A stretch of 64,000 nt of DNA. Source: Plecoglossus altivelis (Eukaryota; Chordata; Actinopteri; Osmeriformes; Plecoglossidae). The notes beneath the pieces were generated by a model, which was not told the origin of the DNA, did no database searches, and was given only the letters and a program-made list of their open reading frames with translations. Location: NCBI GenBank assembly GCA_036571765.1, contig BROE01000007.1, positions 11,461,264 through 11,525,263 of the forward strand, given 5' to 3'. Below, piece after piece: positions 50,130 to 62,555 of the stretch (position 1 is its first letter; every line of letters begins with the position of its first letter). A program made the position numbers and the translations under genes.

Positions 50130-51390
50130 GGGGGAGCGGGGGTGCCGGGAGCGGCGTGGCCAGCTTGCAGGCTGTCTCCCTGCATAGGTTTTTATTTGAG
50201 ATCCAGGGGGGGGGTTGGAGCCAAGCTCGCAGGGGGAAAATGAGTGAGGGGGGTGTAACCGCACCTCTGTGGCGCCTAACCCGGCACCCCGGTCTCCTCC
50301 CCCGATAAGGGAGGTGCAGATCCTGTGCCTGGCGTGATCGCTGGCAAATGCCAGCATGGGTGTTAGGAGTGGGTGGGAGGAGAGAGGAGCAGGGGAGAGG
50401 TCACAGTGCTTGAGAGACGAGGCGTTTGGAGAGAAGCCTGGCTGGGTACAGTGGCGTACTGTGAGACATGCCAGGCTCTCTGGAGGAGCGCGCGCCATAC
50501 AGGGACTTGCATCCGGCATCCTTTCCTTTCCTTCCTTCAGGGTACCTCTCCTATGAACCACGCCCACCTTTTTTTCTTGACCTTTTACTCTGATTTGGGA
50601 CCAAACCTGTTTACACATTTGAAATCTTAGGTCTCCGGTTCATTTGTTTTCAGTCATACTACCGCCAAACTGGGTAAAACAAAACACTGTATTAGTACGT
50701 TAACATAAAGTAGATCCTAGTCTTATTGCATTGCAGTACTCTTATTTGCCTCGTCATAAAGTTGTTATCCACATTACATTAGGGAGCCTGACTGTATGGC
50801 TAATTGAAGCTCCTGAAATGTGCTCGAGATGGATGAAGTTGGCAAAAACAAAAATTGCCTGTGGTGAATTTGGCCACTCTATAGCGTGTTACACATGAGG
50901 ATCCGCACAGGACGTTGTGTAAGAGCTCTAATGCATCTCGGCCCAGGGAAAGGCAGGGGCGAGAGAGGTCAGGCAGACTCACACTCTGCCATCTCTCTGC
51001 TTCTCTTCCCTCAAAGAGTTTCTCTCCTTTCTTTACTAACCGGGGCAGTTTGGAGGAGGTGTGTATCTTCTTCAGGGTTACGCGATACTCACACGTGAGC
51101 CCGAACCCAAACGCTACTGCGTCTCCTTCGCAGCCGAAAGGAACATCGTCTTTTTAGCTCCTCCTCAACAGTTGTTTTTTTCTGAACCTCCTCTTGCTTA
51201 CATTTTCTTTTTTGTGTGTGTCTTGCGATTGAACTCCTGTTCCTTCTTCTTGGCTGCTAGTCTTCTCAAGTGATCTGCATGCCTGCATACAGCACAGCTA
51301 AGTTTGAACTTTTTCTTCTGTGGAAGAAAAGACAGCGGCAAGATTTTATGGTTCGTGTCGTCTTTTTTTCATGCTGATGTCCAGACCCCC

Positions 51391-51480
51391 ACATCCCCTC
51401 ACTCCCCATGTAATCTCTGTGTATAACCTACAGGCACATCCCCTCACTCCCCATGTAATCTCTGTGTATAACCTACAGGC
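51391..51480 (+). repeat. Perfect 45-bp tandem duplication in psd 3' UTR
   Basis: Two identical copies, starting at 51391 and 51436, each opening ACATCCCCTCACTCCCCATG. Perfect identity points to a recent event. Confidence 0.9.
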
Positions 51481-53816
51481 ACTCGTTTATAAGATCTGTT
51501 TTAACACTCACCAGGCAGACCCTGAATGTTCTTGTTTTTCAGTATTTTTTTACAGTACTTTCCAACACTCATGCTCCTCTTGTGTAATGTTATATACTGT
51601 ATGTCAAAAAGTATACTATTAAGAATATAAAGAAATATGTTCATTGTAAACATATGGGATGTGTCTTTTAGTAACCTGCTACATATTATGTGCTTATATT
51701 GTATTATACATTAAATGTAGTTTACAATATATTCAAAAGATTATCATAAACATGCATATATTAAGACTATAAAGTTGACATTCCTTGTATTTAACAGTTC
51801 TGAAGGCTTTGAGTGCTGAGTGAGAAATTAAATCTATTGTGGGAAAGACCACTATCAAAATCACTTAATCAACTAGGATTAGTCAATAATTCTTCACTCT
51901 AGTGGGTTTATTTAGTGTTTAGAGATTTGTGTTATTTTGCTGTTGTACTGTAAAACACAGGTTGTGGGGGGGATTTGCTTTAGGTATAGATATAAACAAT
52001 TAAGATACATGAATATGATTTAATCATGACATGCCTTCAAAATGTTGAGTTTTTAAACTATTATGGGATGCAGCAGCAGTAGAGCAGCTGTTCCCCTGGT
52101 AACCAGATCAACTGCAATGCCAGCAATGTACCAGCAGAGAGAGCTAAGGACATTCAGTTGATTTAGACAGACTACCGCACCTTCGACTCCTATCCTACTC
52201 AGTACGTGCTTTTGAGTAGGCTTTTCTCTCTAACAAAGCATTCATGCCGAGCTATTACATCGTCAATATCCATGCAAGCTATGCTGAACAAATGTGTGTG
52301 TGTGTGTGAGTGTGTGTGTGTGTGTGGGGGGGGGGGACATCATGTCCATCAAGCCGTGGGTTACATGGATGTCATTGGCTGCATGCTGTGACCAGACAGA
52401 ATTGTTGTTCTAAGAAGCCTATTCAGAGAATGTGGGATAGGGAGGGATATTCTCTGCACATTTACATCACATGTGAAGTAGGAGCCAATCATATCCAGCT
52501 GTGCGTGTCTGTCACCTGTCGTTATCTCAGTGTTAGTCTTTTGTACAATTTGTACAATTTCTTCTGATAACTGTACATCGTTTCTATCTAACATGGTGTA
52601 CTTGCCTCTTGTCTTTTCGGTCTCTCATTATTCTCTCTGTATCTCATCCCCCCCCCCCCCCCTCTTACTTCCTCATCCCTCCTCGACCAGAACCTCCCTA
52701 ATCCTCGGCCACGCTTTTTACTTGATCCTTCTCTCTCTTTAACTCATTGTTCGTTTTTTCTCTGCCTTCAGCGTCAGTCGTTCTAATGTTCCCCACTTTC
52801 TAAATGAATTCTTTGGACCCGTTGCCTCCATCAGTTCAATGTTTATGTATATTGTTCCTATAAACTGATGACAAATCTTGGATTGTTATGTAACTTGATG
52901 TTACGGCTGTGATTCTGTTACTCTACTGCTTGATACTCGTATTTATTGATAGTATTTGACACTGTTGATATGATGTGGCCAAACTTCACAAGGGTGCTCT
53001 CCAAGGATGTCCCTCCACCCTGTGTTCTCCTGAGAGACGCTTGGACTGGAGGGGAAGATAGCGAGATCCCTTAAAACGAAGAGAAACATTTGAAACGCTC
53101 AAATCAAAGGAGTCGGTAAACGTTTAAATATCAATCTCTTCATAACTGGGGTCTACGCACTGCATGTCCTTATATCCAGATCACCAACCATGTGGAAGAG
53201 AGAGGTAGAGGCAGGTCTATGAGTGTGCATCATGTGATGAGGGGGAAACTCCACACACCCATCCCCTGCCACCTACACACTCCCTCTGACATCACTAAAC
53301 AGCTGCAGGATCTCCATGGCACTGGTTTGCATGGAAACCGCTGGGTCCCTTGTAGTAGCTCTGTGATGCTAAAAAGAAAGCCATTGTGTGTGTGTGTTTA
53401 ACCCATTCCCAGCCAGCACTTCTGAATGTGACATGTATATAAGCATGATATATATGGTCTGCTTTCCGTTATATTATGTTTAGTAATTAATGAAAGGTTT
53501 AATAAGTAGATCAATATTTGTCTTTGGGTCATGACCATATTATTATTTTACTTTTTTAATGATCAATCGGAATGAAGGAAGTTGTGTCGTGGTAAAGGCT
53601 GTTTTTAATGCTGATGTGTTATGGAAACCATGCCAGCAGATCACTCAAAACTGTGACGTACAGTACAGTAGGAGATTCATTTCAGCGTTCTGAGACGACT
53701 GTGCATATGAAACACATTTCATTTTAGCTCTATGTGTCAACAACCAGTAAAACTCACCTCTGTTTGGAGACATTGTTTGTATATGAGTTTTTCCATTTTG
53801 GGAGGCATAGAGGAAA

Positions 53817-53822
53817 AATAAA
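53817..53822 (+). promoter_or_regulatory. psd: Poly(A) signal, probable psd end
   Basis: AATAAA followed within 40 bp by GTGACTTGTCTCGGTGTATTT-like GT-rich sequence. It lies about 400 bp before the chuk promoter. Confidence 0.5.
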
Positions 53823-54223
53823 AGTGTTTCAAAAGGTGACTTGTCTCGGTGTATTTGTGGTGTCTTTAACATTTCAAGATTAACACGAAAGAACGAGGAA
53901 TGCGAAAGCTTTTGCAGAAGTTTGTTTTTAATCAGAAGCAGGCACGTACAATACCGATAGAAGAGGCCATACCCTTGGGGATTTTTGAACGAAATTACTA
54001 ATAATGGCAGTACGCGTGACGGAAGGGGGGGCTTGTTGTTGAAAGAATTACAAGTAAACTCGAAGTATTGTAAAGTTTCCTACAGGATAACAACCGTTTA
54101 ACATTCAATTATCGTAAGGAACCTATTAAACGTGATTAAAAGACCGGTATACGGTTAACAACAGAACGGTTTTGCTGGCGAACATACCCCGTATTCTTTT
54201 CTTTTTTTTCTTTTTTTGCAGAG

Positions 54224-54337
54224 TGACGTCATATCAAGGAAAGTACACACATTCCTGTCAAGGTGCATTGAGTGAGCCGAATCTACAATCTGTATCTTCG
54301 TGTGAACACAGCCGATGATTTGACTTAAATGATCAAA
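54224..54337 (+). promoter_or_regulatory. chuk: chuk promoter (consensus CRE) and non-coding exon 1
   Basis: A perfect CRE palindrome TGACGTCA lies at 54224-54231, just after a pyrimidine run. About 100 bp later comes the donor GATCAAA|GTAAGG at 54337/54338. The next acceptor (54876-54877) precedes the start codon by six bases, so this is very likely the leader exon. It contains a minimal ATG-ATT-TGA uORF at 54315-54323 and an ATG at 54329 that is in frame with the main start after splicing. Confidence 0.55.
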
Positions 54338-54790
54338 GTAAGGTACAGAATCTCATTGATTCCATCTGTTGCCTGAAAATGCTTAGCGAAAACGATAACT
54401 TAATCTATATTTTGCAGCTTAAGCTGTCATGGCTAGTTAGACTATACGCTAGCTAGGCTAAGATAGCACTAGCCTGTGTACTGTAATAGCTAAACTCGAC
54501 AGTATTTAGCTCGTGCTAGCTATCCTAGCTAGGTCTCAATTGCTCTGTTTGTTTACAACTGAGATTCGAGTATATAGTGTCAATTGACATGGCATACACA
54601 AGTTATTTAAGCAGATTTCTATTCACATTTTAACTTGACACATTGTGTGGAAAACGCTGGACATTGGACATACTGTATATGTTTAGCTTGCCAGAATCTT
54701 TGTGTAGTGTGTTCAATCAGTCAGGTGCTGTGTGTAATCAGTTACTGGAGTATTTCACATTTAGAGCACGGTCAACGATATAACAATCCA

Positions 54791-54834
54791 CACTGGAAAT
54801 TGTGAGTGTAATTCATCACTCACAATTTTCAGTG
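54791..54834 (+). repeat. Near-perfect hairpin in chuk intron 1
   Basis: Arms CACTGGAAATTGTGAGTG and CACTCACAATTTTCAGTG pair at 17 of 18 positions around an 8-nt loop. It lies 44 bp before exon 2. Confidence 0.85.
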
Positions 54835-54883
54835 TTTAGCAACGCCATTACTATGATATTCACTCCTGTATTCACAGTGCACA

Positions 54884-57800
54884 ATGGAGAAGCCTCCTTT
54901 CAGACAGAACCAAAACTGTGGAGACTGGGAGTTTAAAGAGAGAATCGGCATGGGTGGTTTTGCCCATGTCTATCTCTATCAGCACCGTGTAAGTTCTATA
55001 TTTTCAGCCAAAATCCATGTAGCAAAAAAACGAAGCCCTTGTAATCCTAAAATGTACAACGTGACCCTGAGATGTTTTGAGCGAAGGAATATGGTACAGT
55101 TTAGTTGAACAACAAGATGCTTTTGTTTATAGTTTTTAAAGATCATAATAGGTACACAACACACGTGTTATCTCATTTTATGTGCGTGTGTTATTCACAA
55201 ACTTTGTTGTATATACTCGTGACAAGATATGTTATGATCAAATGCTAACATTTTATACTAGCAATGCCAGAATGATTTCCAGCCATGGCTTGAATGCTAT
55301 AACAATCTGCAGTCAAACTAGGGAGTAACCATGTTATAAATCCTCTCCCCTTCTTTTTACACCTTCTAAAGGAAACATCTGACAAATTAGTTGTGAAAAT
55401 GTGTCGCCTGGAGTTGACAGCAAGAAACAAAGACAGGTGGAGCAGAGAGATTCAGATCATGAAAAAGTATGTTGTAAAAAAACAAAAACATATATGGTTT
55501 GGTAAACAAATGCTTTTGAGTCCCGTTCACTTGGTGTTGAGACCATTTCGTTTCCTTCTCCCACGTTCAGGATGAGCCATCTCAACGTTGTGACGGCCAG
55601 AGATGTTCCAGAGGAGATGAAACACATCGCCTTAAATGATCTCCCATTGCTGGCTATGGAGTACTGCTCCAAAGGAGACCTGCGGAAGGTCAGGCGCTTG
55701 AGCAAGAACCTCAGGGGTCTGATGGGAGACATATTCAGTGGAATTTAATATCCAATTTGTGTTTTGGTTGAATTTACCAGATGCTGAGCAAGCCTGAAAA
55801 TTGCTGTGGACTTAAAGAGAGTGAAGTAATCTCCCTGCTTAACGATGTTGGTGGGTGCAGTTCGAACGCGTCACGAGTTGTATATAATTTGCCTACCGAT
55901 GGTTTCTGAGATGTTTTTGTCATGCAGGATCGGGTATCCAGTATTTACATGAAAACAAGATCATACACAGAGATCTTAAACCAGAAAACATAGTTCTGCA
56001 GGAAATCAACGGAAAGGTACGGAACACAGACCGAGTCTGTTCACTGAAACGGTCCTATTTGTTTGGGAACGACGTCATCATCTTATACATTTTCTGGTTG
56101 CCTTTATTGTTTTAGTTGGTCCACAAAATTATTGACTTGGGTTATGCGAAAGACTTGGACCAAGGAAGTCTGTGTACCTCCTTCGTGGGCACACTGCAGT
56201 ACCTGGTAAGCAGTTAGACCCTGACACAGATGTCTCGGTTCCTGCACTCATACTTTCATGTAGATACCTCGGGCTGAATCGAAATGGCCCCACAATGTAG
56301 TGACTTTGTTGACAGAAAATGCTGGAAGTGTAACTCTCTGTTCCTAAGGCTCCCGAGTTGTTTGAGAACAAGCCTTACACTGTGACTGTGGACTACTGGA
56401 GTTTTGGCACGATGGTATTTGAATGCAGCTGTGGTTTCCGACCTTTCCTTCACAATCTGCAGCCGGTCCAGTGGTACGTAGACAAGTGCCTCCAGGAATA
56501 AGCATGAAATAACATTGACGTAGAACTATATATCCTGTCAAGAATGGATGTGTGATCGTTTTCTGTTTTTTTTGGGGGGGGGGTTAACAGGGCCAGCAAA
56601 GTACGGAACAAAGGTCCAAAAGATATAATGGCTGTGGAGGAGTTGAACGGGGAGGTCCGATTCTCTACACGTCTACCTTACCCCAACAACCTCAGCAGGT
56701 GGACATGATCTACCAATCATTTCATACTTTGATAAGTAGCACAACCTAAGGAACAGTTGCTGACTATACTGTGTGCATGGGGGGGGGGCGATTTAGTTGT
56801 TGTATTGATTTCCTTGCTGCCGGGGAACTAAATGAGTGTTGCACCTCTGCAGGACTCTGCTGGAGCCGATGGAGGGACTTCTGCAGTTGATGCTCAAATG
56901 GGACCCGGTCCAGCGAGGAGGCAGGATCCACCCTGACAACACCAAACCCCAGTGCTTTGAAGTGCTGGAGCAGATATTAAGCATGAAGGTCTGAATATGC
57001 ATAAGCTTCAACAAGCATGTTGGGGATTAGCACAGCTAGTAGTTTCTTCGTTGTCGTGGATCACAGACTACGTTGTCTCTAGGCTAAGGATGCCATCTAT
57101 TCACACTTTTTTTTTTTTTTGTTTCTCTCCTATCTTTCTGTGTTTCTGTCACAGGTTGTCCATATACTCAACATGACCACGGCCCAGGTCCACTCCTTTC
57201 AGCTGGCCCCAGACGAGAGTCTCCACAGCCTCCAGAGACGAATTGAGGATGAGACCAAGATAGAGCTGGTTCACCAGGAGCTGCTGCAGGAGACAGGGGT
57301 GTCTCTGGACCCCAGGAAACCAGCCGCCCAGTGTGTTCTAGACGGAGTGGTAAGAGCCTGTCTCCATGTCCTGGCATGGTAGGTTGTGTTCCTGTTCCAA
57401 CGGTGCCAGCATGCGCTACGTATCCAATCACGTTGTCTCTGTTTTTTGTTACAGAGAGGCTGGGACAGTTACATAGTCTACCTTTTTGACAAGAGCCTCA
57501 TCAAGTACTCTGGTCCTTTCAGTGCCAGACAGCTGCCAGATAAAGTGAACACTATTGGTGCGTGTTGCTCGGCACCGCAGCTGTCTTGAACGTGCTTTGT
57601 TCCCCCTCGCTGTGCTCGCTCATATCACGCGTGGTCTCAGTGTGAAGTTCTTCAAGATGTTTCCCTGTCTGCCTCCGCAGTGCGAGACGCCAAGACCCAG
57701 CTGCCCCTGGTTGTTTTGAGGAAGGTGTGGGGGGAGGCGGTGAGCTACATATGCGGGTTAAAGGAGGACTACAGCAGGCTGTTCCAGGGTCAAAGGGCTG

Positions 57801-60362
57801 CCATGTGAGTTCATATGAAGAGAAGAAATCATGCCAATGATAGAAGTCTCAGACTGAAGAATGCCCATTAGCTAGTGGTCTAGATCTTCATGATAAAAGG
57901 TTTTGGCAGCAATCTCTTGAGTCACTTTTTGTTGTTCTTCTTTTGAGTGAAGTGAGCATAGATGCCTGTTATGAGTGCGGAGGCCAAAAACACGATCCAT
58001 AAATAAATTCAGTAAATGCAGAAGTAAAGTTCTAGGGCACAAGAACAAGGACTGAACAATTTTGGTTCTCGCTGTGTCTCTGGCTGGCAGGCTGAGTCTT
58101 CTACGCTACAACACAAACCTGACCAAGTGCAAGAACGGCATGTTTGCCTTCTCCCAGCAGCTGAAGGCCAAGCTGGACTTCTTCAAGAGCAGCATCCAGT
58201 ATGATCTGGAGAAATACAGTGACCAGATGCACTATGGGATATGTGAGTAACGCTGATCGGGCCAATCCTTAAAGGGTTGTTTTGGTGAGTTCAAAAAGAT
58301 GTCCTTCATTTTGGATATTATGTTTTTACGTCCCCCAGCCTCTGAGAAAATGTTGAAGGCCTGGCAGGAAAATGAAGAGAAGGCAGCTGCTTTTACACAG
58401 GTACTCCCTTTACTGCTAGTGGGAACTGGGTTACTCTCCCAACGGATTCAATACATTTTAGATTTAAAACTGAGCACAAAAAACCCCCATGTCTACCAAC
58501 TAGAGAGTATGATTGTGAAGCCTGAATGTGTGTTGCTTGTCCTCTAGGTGGCGGAAGTGAGCCACTTGGATGAGGAGATCATGTCTCTCCACTCGGAGAT
58601 CGTTGAACTGCAGAGGAGCCCTTATGCTCGTCGCCAAGGAGACGTAATGGAGCAGCAGTGAGTGTTTGGGCCCAAGTCAGGGATGACATGTTGATGGCGC
58701 TCTCTGCTGAGAAACTTGAGAGCTCTTCTTGTGCGAGGGCCAAAGACCTCAAGTAGGCGAAGACGGAGCCTTAGTGAAAAGCGTCTCCTGAATTTGTTGT
58801 GAAATGGAATAAACATCCTTGTTTCCTGTCGTTGCAGAGAGGAAAAAGCCATCGAGCTGTACAAACAGCTGAAAATGAAATGCAGAAGTAAGTGGCGTTA
58901 TTCGAAATTGTTAATGCACCAAAATTTCGACACCTCATCGCTGCTTTTGGAAACAGGGCAACCTTTGGTAGATGACAAACAGCTCCAAGTACGTGATCGT
59001 CTGTTACGTCTCCCACCTCCCCCTCCCCTCCCCCTCCCCTAGTGCCTGAGCCAGATGTCAGCAGTGACAGCACAGAGATGGTGAAAGCCATCGTTAAGAC
59101 CGTTCAGAACCAGGACAAAGTTCTGCGAGATCTCTACACACATCTTAGGTAGGAGCTCTTCTTCACGGTGGGATTCAGATCAGAGTGTCTGCCGCAGGTT
59201 CTCGTCTCCCTTGTCTGAGCTTTGGGCTGTTTCTCCCACAGTAAGATACTTCTCAGCAAACAGAAAATCATTGACCTGTTCCCGAGGATCGAGAAGTCCC
59301 TGGAGAACATCAAGGAGGCTGACAACACGGTCATGCAGATGCAGATTAAGAGACAGAGAGAGTTCTGGCACTTACTAAAGATAGCTTGTGTAAGTGCCCG
59401 CTTCTGAAAGAAGAGCATTTCTAGACCATGAACCATCACTTGCATCATTGCCTAACATACACGACCAGTCAAAAGTTCAGACACATTGTCCCATTGATTT
59501 GAATGGGAGAGTGTGTCCAAACCTTTGATGGGTACGAATATTCAAACAGGCGCAAAATTCCACGCGGAACTCGATGGCGGCCAGCCCGGAGACGTCCAAC
59601 CCCCTGCAGGTGTCCCAGTGGTCCCAGTCTGCCCAGCCTGTTAGCGCCCCCCACCCTCTCACCTCCTTACCTGGACCCAACGACAGGTAGAGTCGATGGA
59701 GAAAGGAGGGAGTGGCTGGACATATACTGGTTTTTCTACCCTGGAAGGTTCAATCATACTGTGATGTGTTCCCTCCTGCAGAGATGCTGCCCCGCAGCTG
59801 CTCCAAGAGAACCAGAAGTTACTGGGTCAGCTGACCAGCCTGATGCAGGAAGCGGCTGACGAACAGTCTAGAAGCATGGTGGTGAGTGTGGCTTCTCGGC
59901 AACTGAGAGGAAAAGCAATCGCTTTCCTGTCCCCTGTTCCCACATATCTGAAATGTAGTCAGTGTTTATTTTTTGAGGGAGTTTAGAGTCATACTTAAGC
60001 ACTGCACTATAAAGACTGGTGATTCGTTGCTGCCCTGGTTTTTCTTTGATTAACTATTCAGAGAAGTGAATGGAGGCATCTGTCCTTCTGCTGAAAGAAT
60101 TGACACTCCAGGCTACGTTTTTAAGTCCTTCCATTGGAAGACATTACTGGTGGGAGAAGACTTTCTGGAAGTTTCAGACTGTAAAAAATGCAAAACCCAC
60201 AGAACCTCTTTTGTTTTCACTGTCCTGACTGTCCATTTGACCTTTGTCATATTGCAATTGTAATGTCTTTGGTTATTTGGTTATTCTCTGTTGCAGGCCC
60301 AAGATTGGAGCTGGACAAAATATGAGTCTTTGTCTGTGAAAGCAAAGAAGCAGAATGTGTAG
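54884..60362 (+). CDS. chuk: Inhibitor of NF-kB kinase subunit alpha (IKK-alpha), 21 coding exons
   Basis: Ser/Thr kinase of the IKK complex; it drives non-canonical NF-kB signalling (p100 processing) and joins IKK-beta and NEMO. Exons: 54884-54988, 55372-55466, 55571-55688, 55781-55850, 55928-56016, 56116-56205, 56349-56473, 56591-56698, 56853-56988, 57155-57349, 57455-57557, 57681-57804, 58091-58242, 58339-58400, 58548-58657, 58838-58887, 59043-59148, 59242-59389, 59550-59686, 59782-59881, 60297-60362. They are in phase throughout, 762 aa (human 745). The kinase domain shows the glycine loop IGMGGFAHV, K44, the HRDLKPEN loop (D145), DLG in place of DFG as in IKKs, and activation-loop S177/S181 in GSLCTSFVGT. 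The ubiquitin-like region starts near 310, followed by the helical scaffold/dimerisation domain. The last exon keeps the NEMO-binding core DWSW (744-747) and then adds 15 residues. The main ATG has A at -3 and G at +4. Confidence 0.97.
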
Positions 60363-61840
60363 GCTTCCTCAGACACGGCTCTGCACGGCTCTTCCTGCCT
60401 GCTCTCAAAGTAACACTAAGGACCGAATGTGGAGTCATGGTTGTTCGTTGGTGATTCACTTTCATGGTTGAACAAAGGCAGTTGAATTCATACATGGTCA
60501 GTGGTGTTCCTTCCCTCCATTTTGTCACAGGGTGGAACGTTGGATTATAGAGTATAGCCTTGTTTTTATATGACAACATGATCTGCACATTGTTATTGTG
60601 TCATGTACCTTATTTTTGGGCAAGCGTGTGCATTTCACAGGTTCCTTTGTCGCCCAGGAAATGGCATAATGTCATCTTATCTCGTACCACTATTATTGCA
60701 GAACCAAGCACATTGTAGCATCCAGTTCCAGCAAAGAGTGTTTGAGGGCAGGGTTCAAACACGTTGTTATGCATGCACATTGCCATCCTCTTTATCATGT
60801 TGCATGGCTTGTGACATAGACAACACAGGAAATGATGTAGGAGATCAGGAAGTTACAATAAAGCAACAGCACTTTGATACTCCCATGTATCCTATATAAC
60901 AAGAAACCCTGCTAGAATCACACCCATGAGGTTATACGTTTTATAGCCCGGTTGCAATCCTTGAACAAGATGTCAAATTTGTTCATTCAAGTTGATATAT
61001 TTTAGTATACACATCTTGAAAAGATTTTGATCATGTAAAACTAATTCAACATTTTAAGTGTTACAGGCTGAACTATCCTACTTGTGGTAAAAGAGGCTTT
61101 CCATCAAGTGTCAATACAGTAGATTGTCAATCTTTTTTTTAAACTGAACAAGTAAAATACTTCTTTCTTTATTTTATTTCTTTGCTATCATGTTGGACAC
61201 ATTCTTTCCTCACTATTTCCTGAATGCACATAGTATGGAAATGTTTGTTAGGACATGGTAATGGAATGTACTGGAGTTACGGCCCAGAAATGCGACAAAG
61301 ATGAATGGTTGCTTTGCTCCAGAGAGATGTAACCGTACTGTATGCTGTATTTATGATGTTCAAGTGCAATGGAAATCTTATTTTTTTTATTTAAGTAACA
61401 TAAAAATGTCAATTTCATCCCTTTAACATGTGCTTACGTCTGATGGTTTAAAGCTGTCTTTGAAAAGTTCATTTTTAGTCATTGTAATGTAGAAATATCT
61501 GTATTAAAATAAAAGCTTTGGCATGGATTTTACTTTCTCAATGCCCTTCTTCAATTGTTCGGTAACGTTGCAGTAGCTACATTATCATCAACAGGATATG
61601 CTTTGATCATTAACAGTGTATGCTTTGCTTTGTTTGGCATATGTGACTTCAGATATGTGTCTCCACACTGCACTCTTTTGAAACCAATTATTTCCACATG
61701 ATCTGCTGTCACTTCCATTTTTGTTGAACAAAATACAGGCCTGTTAAGTAGTGCCTGTTTGGAGCTTACAATAGTGTTGGACTGATGTTGTGACTTCTGT
61801 AGACAAATGTAAAAAATGTAAATAAACATGTTCCAGTGTA
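60363..61840 (+). other. chuk: chuk 3' UTR
   Basis: Non-coding sequence after TAG with three AATAAA signals, at 60857-60862, 61508-61513 and about 61821-61826. Alternative polyadenylation is likely; the true ends cannot be chosen from sequence. Confidence 0.65.
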
Positions 61841-62540
61841 TGTCAAGTGGTATAGTAACACCGGGTGTGTTGTGAAAATAATGAAAGACACCGATATGGA
61901 AATTAGGTTCAAAAGCACGATCGAGTAAGGGATTCAAAGTCATCTACAAATGCTAATTTGATTGCTGTCATTCCACTCATCCGGTCTCTACGACCCATAG
62001 GTCTTTGTTTCTGTGACTGAATCTATGATAGCACGTTTCTACGACCAAATCATGAAAGTATTCAGGCTGGGGAATCCTTCTCAAAAACAGGCACTGATAG
62101 AAAGTTTCCTACACAAATCTTCATTGTTTCCAAATGAATCCTGATCCTGCTGTTTATTAGCAATGACTCAGTCATCCTGTATAACAACCTCATGCTTGTA
62201 AAACCAGGTGGGGTTAAATAATGTTGAATCAGAGTGAATCATCACAGCTCACAGAGCGGTCTTGCCACCTCAGGTCTGTATCTTAAGCTGCCCTGCCTGT
62301 GCTGTTCCAGACGAATGATTACTGACAGTCTCCACTGAGAACACCACTGACTCACGTTTTACTTCCCAACTGCTTTCCTTATAGTCATGCACACGACCGC
62401 CAGGGAAGAGCCGTAAGTTTGGGAGCAGGGCCCTGGACCCCTGATCTGTCTACATCTATACGCAGGTCGGTACATTTGAAATGCAGTGCCGTAAATGCCT
62501 CCCATTTCTTTCCACGAGTAGATAGCTGAGACATTTGAAA
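61841..62540. other. Short intergenic gap
   Basis: I see no gene here. On the left are the last chuk poly(A) candidates; on the right lies a possible minus-strand poly(A) signal near 62550, so the two transcripts would converge. Confidence 0.4.
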
Positions 62541-62549
62541 GAAACTTTT

Positions 62550-62555
62550 TTTATT
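62550..62555 (-). promoter_or_regulatory. Candidate minus-strand poly(A) signal
   Basis: TTTATT on the plus strand, that is AATAAA on the minus strand, downstream of the candidate proline-rich exon at 63434-63664. Confidence 0.3.

Larger units (their letters stand above)
50130..53840 (+). other. psd: Probable psd 3' UTR
   Basis: No further coding exon follows the TGA at 50127-50129. A canonical AATAAA stands at 53817-53822 and is followed by GT-rich sequence, the best candidate end. Earlier ATTAAA signals occur at 51710-51715 and near 51826, so shorter forms are possible. The region holds a 45-bp tandem duplication, a GT/poly-G tract near 52290-52336 and a C-run near 52649-52662. Confidence 0.55.

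Noticed and set aside
49845..50618. 257-codon minus-strand frame with an Ala-Gly-Val repeat
   Set aside because: Antisense of the psd terminal exon, driven by its 9-bp repeat.
61551..61943. 130-codon minus-strand frame downstream of chuk
   Set aside because: No recognised family, AT-rich, lies over the chuk 3' UTR with its poly(A) signals; kept only as a curiosity that strand-specific RNA could test.
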